NCBI RefSeq assembly: GCF_001625015.1
Contig: NZ_LVWJ02000014.1
Location: 2,790,001-2,854,000, forward strand
DNA length: 64,000 nucleotides
Reading direction: 5' to 3'
Source: Lewinella sp. 4G2
GTDB lineage: Bacteria; Bacteroidota; Bacteroidia; Chitinophagales; Saprospiraceae
In this document: piece after piece, positions 16,572 through 24,993 of the stretch
Position numbering within the stretch: the first letter of the stretch is position 1
Layout: the number at the start of each line of letters is the position of its first letter
Notes under the pieces: model-generated
What the model saw: only the letters and a program-made list of their open reading frames with translations
Told to the model about the DNA's origin: nothing
Database searches by the model: none
Translations under genes and position numbers: made by a program

Positions 16572-17090
16572 CTAATCGTTAACCAGATTCAGTGTAATGG
16601 AAGTACGCAGTTCAGGCGTTTGCCCCGCAACAACGTTACCGCTACCGCCCGAAGCTTCGGTCAGCGTAAGCACGATGGTTTCGGGGCCAGCCGCCAACGT
16701 ATCTACCAGGAACTCAATCGTGATGTCATCCGTAGAGAAAGCAGTGTTCAACTCGTCACCGTTATCAAAGACAATGGTGCCGGAGCCACCGGAAGCGGAT
16801 GCACCGTCGATGGTGTAAGTTTCACCAAAAACTGCCGTTCCACCGAGGGAATAGGAGTAGTCGATGTCACTACCATCGTTAAAGGGGTACTGTACCTCCA
16901 CGGATGTCATGGTGTTGGTCTCACTTACGACGACCTCCTCCATACCGGCTGCAGCGCCGGTAGAGATGCGGATGTAACGGTCACCGAATTCGAGGCCGGC
17001 GGGGGTGGGCTCATCTTCAAAAGTGTCCCATTCGCAGGAACTGAGCGCCGCCATGCAGAGCAAGGCTAAGAATATATTACTAAACTTCAT
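16572..17090 (-). CDS. Lipoprotein of unknown function, third gene of the SusCD operon
   Basis: 172 residues with a lipoprotein signal (MKFSNIFLALLCMAALSSCEW; lipid Cys at about 19). The mature part is beta-rich and resembles Calx-beta-like or DUF4843-type domains (YSLGGTAVFGETYTIDG, GSGTIVFDNGDELNTAFSTDDITIEFLVDTLAAGPETIVLTL). It starts 26 bp after the SusD-like gene and is followed by the operon terminator, so it probably binds the same substrate at the cell surface. Confidence 0.75.
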   Translation of the reverse strand: MKFSNIFLALLCMAALSSCEWDTFEDEPTPAGLEFGDRYIRISTGAAAGMEEVVVSETNTMTSVEVQYPFNDGSDIDYSYSLGGTAVFGETYTIDGASASGGSGTIVFDNGDELNTAFSTDDITIEFLVDTLAAGPETIVLTLTEASGGSGNVVAGQTPELRTSITLNLVND

Positions 17091-17116
17091 TGATTTTGCT
17101 TTTAGAGAGGCTAAGG

Positions 17117-18556
17117 TTAGTTACCCTCGTACCACATTGGTGAATCTAGGTTGGCGTCCAGCGTTTCGGGAACGTTGGGGTTTGCAGCGCGCTCATCCGG
17201 TGGGTAGAAGAAACGGCGAACGACTCCGTCGGCGTTGCTACCGTTAGGAGTAGACAAATTGGGGACCTTCGTTCTTCTCCACTCCGCCCACGCGGCAGGA
17301 ATACGGAGGAAGTTGGCCAGATACAGTTGTTCGTGGATGCCTTCCAGATCAAGATCCAAAGAGTTGATGTATGCCGTAACGGCATCCTCCTCAATGGCTT
17401 CGGCGGTCGTGTCAAATTCATCCATGCTGGCGCGGATACCAGCGGCAAACGCATCTTCGGCGCTACCGTCGGCTAATCCGCGGAGGATAGCCTCTGCTTT
17501 GTAGAGTTGAGTCTCTGCCGCAGTAATGTAAGTATCGGGGCGATCCGCACGAATCACCGTCAGGCTAACAATGGCAGCCGTACCACCTTCGCTGCGGAAG
17601 ACACCGGCGGGGCTACGTACCCCGAAATTGCCGGTACCCTGAGTAGAGTCGGCTGCGCTCTCCGAGTAATATACACCTAGACGTGGGTCATCCAGGTCTT
17701 CCAGGAGATCAAAACAAACTTCACCAGCCGTGTACCAGGTTGGATTAACACCACCAGCAAAGTTGTTGAGAATACTCCAGAAAGGATTAAAGGCACCCGC
17801 CATGTCGAGGTATTCCAGCTGAGCGTTCTGGTCTTCCGTTTCCAACAGTGGGCTGTTTACCGTAGCTCGGATCTGATCGCGGACGCTCGCTTCGTCAACG
17901 TTGGCGATTTGCAGCAGAATCTTCAGTTTGAGGCTATTGGCAGCTCTCAACCATAGGTCCATATCACCGTCGTAAACCAGGTCGCCATTCGTCATCTTGG
18001 CGCTTTCCTCATCAATGAGGTTAGCAGCTTCGTCGAGATCACTTACGATACCCCGGAGGACGTCTTCCTGGCGCTCGTATTCGGGAAGGGCCGTGACGAA
18101 GTCAGCCGCCTGGCGGAACGGAATGTCTTCCCACAGCATGGTAGCTTGCCAGAAAATGAGGGACTTCATAATGAGGCCCTGAGCCAGGATGTTGTTCTGC
18201 GTTCCAGGTTCTGCTTCACGGGCGGTGGCCTCGAGGAGGTTGATGTTCTTTACCGCGTTGCCGTACATGGCACCCCAGGTATTGTTCATCATGTTGACGT
18301 TACTACGCTCGGCACGGGCGTAATCACCGATCACACCAAAAATTGCTTCATTGTACTGGAGTACGGTACCAAGGCGACCGTCGAGCTCAGCTTCGCGGTT
18401 ATTTGAGAAGTTGAGAAGGACCTCCGGAAAGAGGAGGTTAGCGTCTACCGCAGTAGCCGCGAGTGGGTCAGTGTTGATGTCAAGCTGATCGTCGCAGGAA
18501 GTCCCAACGAAACCGAGCAAGAGCACGAGCACTGGTAGATAAATTAATCTTTTCAT
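17117..18556 (-). CDS. SusD/RagB-like surface lipoprotein
   Basis: 479 residues. Substrate-binding lid of a TonB-dependent SusCD importer, lipid-anchored on the outer membrane (lipobox ...LGFVGTSC, Cys at about 21). The N-terminus DDQLDINTDPLAATAVDANLLFPEVL and the TPR-like helices (NIINLLEATAREAEPG-like segment, ILAQGLIMKSLIFWQATMLWEDIPF) fit the SusD-like_2 group. The C-terminal RIPAAWAEWRRTKVP and RFFYPPDERAANP are usual for it. This group is often linked to peptide or other non-starch substrates, but the substrate here cannot be told. Confidence 0.9.
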   Translation of the reverse strand: MKRLIYLPVLVLLLGFVGTSCDDQLDINTDPLAATAVDANLLFPEVLLNFSNNREAELDGRLGTVLQYNEAIFGVIGDYARAERSNVNMMNNTWGAMYGNAVKNINLLEATAREAEPGTQNNILAQGLIMKSLIFWQATMLWEDIPFRQAADFVTALPEYERQEDVLRGIVSDLDEAANLIDEESAKMTNGDLVYDGDMDLWLRAANSLKLKILLQIANVDEASVRDQIRATVNSPLLETEDQNAQLEYLDMAGAFNPFWSILNNFAGGVNPTWYTAGEVCFDLLEDLDDPRLGVYYSESAADSTQGTGNFGVRSPAGVFRSEGGTAAIVSLTVIRADRPDTYITAAETQLYKAEAILRGLADGSAEDAFAAGIRASMDEFDTTAEAIEEDAVTAYINSLDLDLEGIHEQLYLANFLRIPAAWAEWRRTKVPNLSTPNGSNADGVVRRFFYPPDERAANPNVPETLDANLDSPMWYEGN

Positions 18557-18642
18557 TATTACTTTCTTAAAGCTGCTGGCTGGTTTTTCTTTCAGCCAGC
18601 AACTTCTTGATGATTTGAATTAGTGTGGACTTAGCAATTAGC

Positions 18643-21600
18643 TTAGAAGCCCAAACGGAGGTTAAGACCGAACGTACGCGTAGTCGGCGGGCTGTTGAAT
18701 TCAATACCCGCACCGTCATTCGCTGAGCCGAAAATGTTGGATTCTGGATCGATGTGAGGGATCGTGCTGTAGAGGATGCCGAGGTTCCGGGATTCCAAAC
18801 CAATGGTAGCCGAGCGAATGGGTAGTTTATTCAATAGCGTTGAGGGCAGGGTGTAACTAACTGCAATTTCCCGCAACTTGATAAAGCTGGCATCGAAGAA
18901 AGATGTCTCATCCGCGGCAGTGTAGTTGGTCCAGAATTGCTGGGCCGTAACCGGAATGTCGTTTGGCGTAAGGTTGCCTTCCGCATCCTCAAAGAAACTC
19001 TCCGTGTCTACGAAAGAAGATTCACGGTTAACGGCAGTCTCAGCGGCAAGGCCGCCGCTGCGCAAACTAGCAACGGTTTCAGAGTAGAGCAGGCCACCGT
19101 CACGGTAATCAAACGTAAAGCGGAAGTTTAAACCCTTCCAGTTCAGGTTATTCGTCCAACCCATGATAAAGTTGGGGTATACATCACCAATACGCTCAAC
19201 ACCAGCCGTTTCGCGGAGACCCGTTTCTGGGTTAGCGATGATGCGCTGGTCAGCAAGTGCCAGGCTAGAGTCAGCCACGGCGCGGCGGAAAGTAGATGCA
19301 TAGAGTCCGTAAGTCTCGCCGGGGACGGCAATGATGGACTGACCGTTGAAGCCACTGTTGATGACGAGCTCTTCAGCCGTTTCACCCAGGTCTTCGACGA
19401 TGAATTCATTCGCCGTGAAGGTGACGAGTGAATTCCACTTAAAGTTCTCCGTACGAACGGGAGCGAAGTTCAGTTCGAATTCTACACCCGTATTGGAGGT
19501 CTCACCAACGTTCTGCAACTGGAAGCCGAATCCGGTAGATTCAGGAATTGGCACGGCAAGGATCTGGTCGGTAGTGATGACACGGTAGTAAGTAGCGTCA
19601 AGGCCAAGGCGGCCACCGAAGAATTGAAGTTCAGTACCGATCTCAAAACTGTTCTGGTTCTCCGGGCGTAGGCTTGTGGGAGGAATTGTTCCCGGGCCGG
19701 AGAAGCCCAAACGGCCGTTGAATGGGAAACTCGTACCCGTACCGAATTGGCCAAATACCGTCGTCTGAGGTGAGTAATTGAACGCTAATTGGTAAGGTGC
19801 CGTGTCACCACCGACGTTTGCGAAGCTAGAACGGAACTTACCGTAGCTCAGCACGTCGCTGTTGATCTCAAAGGCGTCAGTAAATACGAAGCTCAGACCA
19901 ACACTGGGGTAGAAGTAGCTGTTTTCGTTCAGACCCAGGGTAGAGGTGTAATCATTACGACCCGTTACGTTCAGGGAGAGGTAATCGCGGTAAGTAAGCG
20001 TCAGGTCTCCGTAAAGGCCGAAGAGGCGGCGCTCGCTGAAGTCATTCGTTACGTTGTTGACCTCCGCGTTACCCGTGCTGTACAGCTCATCTACCGTCAA
20101 GTTTTGCGCGTTGTTGAAGAGGCGTTCAAATACCCGGTTATTGTAGTTAAAGCCAATGATTCCTTTGATGAAGAAGTCATCACCCAGGTCGTTAGCGGCA
20201 GTTACGAGGAAGTTGTAGTCCAGCTGGCGCTGCTCGATGCGGTCATCGGTGAAGTCGCCAGGCAGGCGACCGAGGGTGCCCTTACGGTTGGAGCGGAAGC
20301 GGTTGTCCGCAATGAAGTCGATACCCACACGACCGGTGATGTCCAACCAGAAAAGGGGTTCGTAAGTCAGGGCGAAGTTACCGAACACGCGGTCTGCCTC
20401 AGTATCGAAGCGGTTCTCGTTGGCAATCCAGTAAGGGTTGTTCGTCATTCCCGTGAGCGTATTCAGTTGTTCGCCTACACCGGAGGACTCGTCGATGTAG
20501 TCCGTGATGGTGTTCAGGTCCAGGTTACGGGGGAAGGAGTTAACGATGCTGGAGAGAACGTTCGGGTCGTTAGCACCCTGGGCTACCCGTCCTTCACTGG
20601 TTGTACGCACCAGGTTGATACCAAAGGAAGAGCTGATCTTCTGGTCAAACTTCTGGCCGGCATTCAAACCAAGGGTGATGCGATCAAGCTCGGAACCGGG
20701 GAAAATCCCCTGCTGGTTCAGGCTCGTCATACTGAAACGGTAGTTGCTCTTCTCGGAGCCACCGCCAATGGCGAGGTTGTTGATCAGCGTGCTACCCGTT
20801 TCGTAAAAGTCCTTTACGTTATCAGGGTTGGCTTGCAGAGGCACTTCCTCGTCGGACAGGTTAGGCAGGACTTGACCATTAATACGGGGACCCCAACCAT
20901 TCAGGTTCTGGCGGTTGTAACGGCCGTTAGATCCCTGAGCGTACTCATTCTGGAAATCGGGGAGGCGCAGTGGAGAATCCGCACGGGCCGTACTGTTGAA
21001 AGTGATCTCGGCGCGGTTACCCTTGCCGCCTTTCTTAGTGGTCACGATAATGGCACCGTTAGCGGCCCGGCTACCGTAAAGAGCGGCTGCGTTAGCACCC
21101 TTCAGTACCGTGATGGATTCAATATCGTCCGGGTTGATGTCCTGAGCGCGGTTACCCGTGTCAAAACCACCGGAGATCCGGCTACCCGTAGAAATGTTGC
21201 TGTCGAAGATCGGCACCCCGTCCACTACCCACAGTGGATTGTTGTTGCCGGAGAGCGAGCTGATACCGCGAATGAGGATCTTGGATGAACCACCAAGGTT
21301 ACCACTCTGCTGGCTCACCTGTACGCCGGATACCTTACCCTGCAGGGAGTTTACGACGTTGGTTTCCCGCACGGTACCTACCTCGTCGGAACTGATGGTA
21401 GATACCGCATAACCGAGATCACGCTTGGACCGCTCAATACCGTTTGCCGTAACGACGACCTGATCGAGGGAAGTAGCGCTTTCCAGTAAGGTCACCTTGT
21501 AGTCCGTCTGGCCAGTAATGACCGGGATTTCCAAGTTGGCGAAGCCCGTGTAGGAAATGACGAGAATTTCGGTGTTGGCGGGGAGATTGAGGGAGAAATT

Positions 21601-21768
21601 TCCGTCAATATCCGTGACCGTGCCGGTCGTGGTGCTTTTAGCGAAAACGGAAGCACCGATGAGCGGAATCCCTTCGGAGTCCGACACCGTACCCGTAATC
21701 GCCGTCTGGGCCGTCAGAGCCGCACAGCTCAGTAACAGCGCCCAGCTTAATAGTAGCAATTTTTGCAT
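18643..21768 (-). CDS. SusC/RagA-like TonB-dependent outer-membrane transporter
   Basis: 1041 residues. Outer-membrane barrel that imports substrate captured by the SusD-like partner 86 bp downstream. Order of parts: signal peptide (to ALTAQ), CarboxypepD_reg-like domain (about 22-95, ITGTVSDSEGIPLIGASV), plug domain (about 110-235, SLQGKVSGVQVSQQSGNLGG, PLWVVDGVPI, LKGANAAALYGSRAANGAIIVTT), barrel to the final LNLRLGF. No STN domain is present, so signalling through an anti-sigma factor is not indicated. No sigma/anti-sigma pair lies nearby. A long antisense open frame (19789-21288) is a composition artefact. Confidence 0.93.
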   Translation of the reverse strand: MQKLLLLSWALLLSCAALTAQTAITGTVSDSEGIPLIGASVFAKSTTTGTVTDIDGNFSLNLPANTEILVISYTGFANLEIPVITGQTDYKVTLLESATSLDQVVVTANGIERSKRDLGYAVSTISSDEVGTVRETNVVNSLQGKVSGVQVSQQSGNLGGSSKILIRGISSLSGNNNPLWVVDGVPIFDSNISTGSRISGGFDTGNRAQDINPDDIESITVLKGANAAALYGSRAANGAIIVTTKKGGKGNRAEITFNSTARADSPLRLPDFQNEYAQGSNGRYNRQNLNGWGPRINGQVLPNLSDEEVPLQANPDNVKDFYETGSTLINNLAIGGGSEKSNYRFSMTSLNQQGIFPGSELDRITLGLNAGQKFDQKISSSFGINLVRTTSEGRVAQGANDPNVLSSIVNSFPRNLDLNTITDYIDESSGVGEQLNTLTGMTNNPYWIANENRFDTEADRVFGNFALTYEPLFWLDITGRVGIDFIADNRFRSNRKGTLGRLPGDFTDDRIEQRQLDYNFLVTAANDLGDDFFIKGIIGFNYNNRVFERLFNNAQNLTVDELYSTGNAEVNNVTNDFSERRLFGLYGDLTLTYRDYLSLNVTGRNDYTSTLGLNENSYFYPSVGLSFVFTDAFEINSDVLSYGKFRSSFANVGGDTAPYQLAFNYSPQTTVFGQFGTGTSFPFNGRLGFSGPGTIPPTSLRPENQNSFEIGTELQFFGGRLGLDATYYRVITTDQILAVPIPESTGFGFQLQNVGETSNTGVEFELNFAPVRTENFKWNSLVTFTANEFIVEDLGETAEELVINSGFNGQSIIAVPGETYGLYASTFRRAVADSSLALADQRIIANPETGLRETAGVERIGDVYPNFIMGWTNNLNWKGLNFRFTFDYRDGGLLYSETVASLRSGGLAAETAVNRESSFVDTESFFEDAEGNLTPNDIPVTAQQFWTNYTAADETSFFDASFIKLREIAVSYTLPSTLLNKLPIRSATIGLESRNLGILYSTIPHIDPESNIFGSANDGAGIEFNSPPTTRTFGLNLRLGF

Positions 21769-22056
21769 ACGAATAAAAGGTTAGGTTGATTAAGAATTAG
21801 GCTAGTGTGTGGGTAGCCCGAGTGATAGTATTCTGCAGAAAGCCGGTTCGTGGGCCGGCGCTCGATTCATCCCAAAGAAACGATAAGAATGTTAATTCCT
21901 TTACGTTTCCTTAACAGTAGGGACGAATGCGTAACGCAGGCTAGCGGAAATTCGCTGCCTCATTGATTACACCACGAAACATTTCGTCCGCCACGCGTTC
22001 CCGCCCCAAATTTTTGTCACCACAAGTATTGTTAGAAAAACAATCAACTGAATCGC
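21769..22056. other. Intergenic region upstream of the SusC gene
   Basis: 288 bp between two minus-strand genes. AT-rich patches (about 21886-21915) could hold the SusCD promoter, but no TAnnTTTG element was found in the minus direction; the closest is TTTCTTTG near 21877-21884. No gene was seen. Confidence 0.4.
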
Positions 22057-23694
22057 CTATTTGTCGACCAGCGGCAATTTTTCTTGGCTATTCCAACAGT
22101 TTTTTGCCGTCAACCCACCTTTTCTAGCGGCTAACACACCGTACACGATGTCGTCAATCCCACCCATAGAGTGAGCGTCGGGGTTGATGCTGACGGGGAC
22201 GTCGCGCTCCGTAGCGTAGGGAATCCACCGCCAGTCCAGGTCGAGGCGGTAGGGGTTGGCGTTGAGTTCGATGGCGACGTTATGCTCTGCGCAGGCATCG
22301 ATGATGCGGGCGTGGTCAATAGGGTAGCCTTCCCGGCTCAGGAGCAGCCTTCCGGTGGGGTGGCCCAAGACCGTGGTGTGTGGATTTCGAATCGCAGTAA
22401 GGAGGCGTTCGGTGGCTTTCTCCTGGTCCATATTCAGGCCGCTGTGGATACTGGCGATCACGAGGTCAAACCCAGCCAGCACGTCGTCCGGATAGTCCAG
22501 GCTGCCGTCGCTGAGGATGTCGCTTTCGATGCTTTTGTAGATGCGGAAGGGCGCCAATTCAACGTTCAACGCATCGATCTCAGCCCATTGCTCACGGACA
22601 CGATCTTCCTTCAATCCACCGGCGTACACGGCCGTGCGGCTGTGGTCGGAGATCACCAGGTAGGCGTACCCTTTATCGCGGGCGGCCTCGGCCATCTGCC
22701 GGAGGCTGTGGATACCGTCGCTGTAAGTGGAGTGGGAGTGAACGACGCCGCGCACGTCGGTAGCTTCAATCAAGTCCGGAAGTTGGCCTGCGGCAGCGGT
22801 GTCTAACCAGGTGTCGTCTTCCCGTAATTCAGGTGGGATGAACTGCATGCCGACGGCCGCAAATACTTCCGCTTCCGTAGCCAATCCGGTGAAGTCTTTT
22901 CCGGGGTAGCGCTCCACGAAGGCCTGCAAAAATTCCGGGTTGCCCGTGTGTTTGAATTGCTTCGACCCAAAGTTTTCCGCAGTCACGTGGTGGAGTACGA
23001 AAGGGTAGCCATCCACCACGCCGGTGGTCTGGTTGTCTTTATGGATTAAGATGTCTACGCCTTCCAATTCGGGCGCTGCCGCGGGTGCGATGGTGGTGAC
23101 AAAGTCCATCCGCGTAAGGGTAGGGCAACAACGACGTAAGGCACCGGAACGCTCCGTGGTCGCTTCGGGGAAGAGACGGGTGAGTTCGGCAAGGAAAGCC
23201 TTTGCTGCCAAGTCGAGATCGCGGTACAAGAACTGCCCCCGGCTCCGCTGGTGAAACTCCAGCTTCTCGCGGAGGGTCTCCTGGGTCTTGGCTCCGAACC
23301 CCTTCAGCTCCACCAGCCGGTTTTCGTTGATGGCGTAGAGTAGCTGGCCGACGGTAGTTACCCCGAGCCCGTCCCAGACAGCCTTCACTTTTTTGGGTCC
23401 GAAACCGCGGATGTTGAGCATCTCCTGGATGCCGGCGGGAGTCTGGTCGCGCCACTTATTTAAGGTCGCCATTTCGCCGGTCGTGGCCAGTTCGTGGATC
23501 TTTCCCGCGATGGCTTTCCCGACGCCGTCCAGTTTCTGCAACTCTTCTTCCGACATGGATGCCAGCGGCCGGTCATCCTTCCGCAGCTTATTATAGGCGC
23601 TGGTATAGGAACGGATCTTGAACGGGTTATCCCCGTGCAACTCCATCAAGCGGGCGAGTTCACGGAAGTGGCGGGCAATGTCGGGGTTCGTCAT
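22057..23694 (-). CDS. polX: PolX-like protein: HhH, degenerate Pol-beta fold and PHP phosphoesterase domain
   Basis: 545 residues. The N-terminal helix-hairpin-helix region (about 1-145) contains DGVGKAIAGKI and IRGFGPKKVKAVW and should bind DNA. The Pol-beta-type domain (about 150-300) carries GALRRCCPTLTRMDF (184-198). The C-terminal PHP domain (about 313-535) keeps metal ligands His319 and His321 (HSHSTYSDG), Asp350/His351 (ISDHS) and a late NPDAH. In active PolX enzymes the polymerase motif is GS.RR..E...D.D; here Ser is Ala185, Glu is Pro191 and the first Asp is Arg195, so only the PHP 3'-5' exonuclease/phosphoesterase looks functional. Role in repair is inferred. Confidence 0.88.
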   Translation of the reverse strand: MTNPDIARHFRELARLMELHGDNPFKIRSYTSAYNKLRKDDRPLASMSEEELQKLDGVGKAIAGKIHELATTGEMATLNKWRDQTPAGIQEMLNIRGFGPKKVKAVWDGLGVTTVGQLLYAINENRLVELKGFGAKTQETLREKLEFHQRSRGQFLYRDLDLAAKAFLAELTRLFPEATTERSGALRRCCPTLTRMDFVTTIAPAAAPELEGVDILIHKDNQTTGVVDGYPFVLHHVTAENFGSKQFKHTGNPEFLQAFVERYPGKDFTGLATEAEVFAAVGMQFIPPELREDDTWLDTAAAGQLPDLIEATDVRGVVHSHSTYSDGIHSLRQMAEAARDKGYAYLVISDHSRTAVYAGGLKEDRVREQWAEIDALNVELAPFRIYKSIESDILSDGSLDYPDDVLAGFDLVIASIHSGLNMDQEKATERLLTAIRNPHTTVLGHPTGRLLLSREGYPIDHARIIDACAEHNVAIELNANPYRLDLDWRWIPYATERDVPVSINPDAHSMGGIDDIVYGVLAARKGGLTAKNCWNSQEKLPLVDK

Positions 23695-23796
23695 GCCGCG
23701 AAGGTAAGTTCCCGATTGGAAAGCCTACACCCGTCCAACAAGGGTAGGGCGATGCCTCCTCCCTACAAACCTTAGCCGCGAATTCAGTGTAGATGC

Positions 23797-23808
23797 TACC
23801 TTTAAGCC
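23797..23808 (+). promoter_or_regulatory. Possible -7 element immediately before a GTG start
   Basis: TACCTTTA (23797-23804) matches TAnnTTTG at all but the last base and ends 4 bp before the GTG at 23809. If used, the transcript would start at or next to the start codon, i.e. leaderless. No -33 box was recognised. Confidence 0.25.
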
Positions 23809-24957
23809 GTGATTCCGTCCTTACTGCTTGCCGTTGCCTTTATTCTGCTTGCCCTTTATCTCTGGCACCTGCGGCAGCGCCCCTACGCCGCCGTGCCCTT
23901 CTTGTTGGGAATAGGATTGCTGACCCTAACGATCACCATCAAGGTGCAGGATGAAAACCGGACGCTGGCGAAGCAGGACGTCGATACGCTGCTCGACCAC
24001 CTAAGTACGACGGACCTGTGGCGCATCAACGAGGTGGACCGGGCCGACGAAAGACTATTGCTGGCCAGCACCGCCAGCCAGGCACTCTTGCGGGCCAAAA
24101 CCTGGTACCCGGAGCGGGCGGGAGCCATTGATTCTACGCTGGCCGTACTGGCCTATTTTGCCGCTAGCCCCACGAACTTTCCGCAGTGGAAACGGCAGCG
24201 AAGTTGGGACGAACAGGTCTTCTTCCTCGCTCACGCCGGAGCGACCCTGGCGCACTACCAACTGGCGACGGGCAACGCCGGGCGCGCCAGCGAACTCGGC
24301 CGCATCGGTAATCATTTGGGGACGCGCCTCATCCGCAGCAAGTACAAACACCTACCCAGCCGGGCGGACGAACCCTTCTTCCGGCCAGCCGATAACGCTG
24401 CTGCCCTGTACACCCTCTCTCTCTACGAACGCATCGACAGCGCCGGCCTGCTGCTGCCGACCTATACGGACTGGAGCGCCTACCTGACGGACGAATTGTA
24501 CTACGAAGAATCGCGGCTCCCCTGCGCTGCATTTAGCACGACGAATACCTGCCAACTAGAGCCAAGTGCTGCTGCCACGGGCCTGTACATCGCCTACCGC
24601 GCCGCCGCCCGCGAGGAGGTAGAAACGGATATTCCCTACCGCGAGTGGCTCCACTATTTTAAAGGGGGCATCAGCACGCCATTCACGTTGAGCATCCGCC
24701 AGGATATGCGGCAGGATGAACAGACCCGCTTCTGCGGTTTAGGGTCCAAACCACTTAAGTGCGGTCGCTACGAATCCGCCGTCGCGCTCTGGGCCAGCGC
24801 GGAATACGACGGCGACTACGCTTACTTCCGCCTCTTCGCCGGCCGCCTCCTCGGTCGCTGGCTTAATGAACGGCCGGACTACGCCGCCATGAGCCCCGCC
24901 AAACGCGTGGAGGCTTTGCAAGGGGTAGCCTTCTGGGCCTTGGGGGAAGGATTGTAG
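23809..24957 (+). CDS. Membrane-anchored protein of unknown function
   Basis: 382 residues from GTG 23809. Two hydrophobic segments lie at the N-terminus (about 2-21, IPSLLLAVAFILLALYLWH, and 29-47, AVPFLLGIGLLTLTITIKV); the remaining ~330 residues are soluble and mostly helical, with no recognised motif and with many Arg, Ala and aromatic residues. Four cysteines lie in the C-terminal half (LPCAAFSTTNTCQLE, RFCGLGSKPLKCG). Codons 23865-23881 contain an exact copy of the 17-bp dispersed motif (LRQRP region). It converges on the PQQ dehydrogenase gene with 36 bp between stops. Confidence 0.7.
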   Translation: MIPSLLLAVAFILLALYLWHLRQRPYAAVPFLLGIGLLTLTITIKVQDENRTLAKQDVDTLLDHLSTTDLWRINEVDRADERLLLASTASQALLRAKTWYPERAGAIDSTLAVLAYFAASPTNFPQWKRQRSWDEQVFFLAHAGATLAHYQLATGNAGRASELGRIGNHLGTRLIRSKYKHLPSRADEPFFRPADNAAALYTLSLYERIDSAGLLLPTYTDWSAYLTDELYYEESRLPCAAFSTTNTCQLEPSAAATGLYIAYRAAAREEVETDIPYREWLHYFKGGISTPFTLSIRQDMRQDEQTRFCGLGSKPLKCGRYESAVALWASAEYDGDYAYFRLFAGRLLGRWLNERPDYAAMSPAKRVEALQGVAFWALGEGL

Positions 24958-24993
24958 GCGTCTTTTAAGCCAACTGCCTTTACCGTAAATCAA

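Noticed and set aside
19789-21288. 499-codon + strand open frame opposite the SusC gene
   Set aside because: It lies fully antisense to a strongly supported SusC-like gene and its product shows no domain; GC-rich codon use leaves such frames open.
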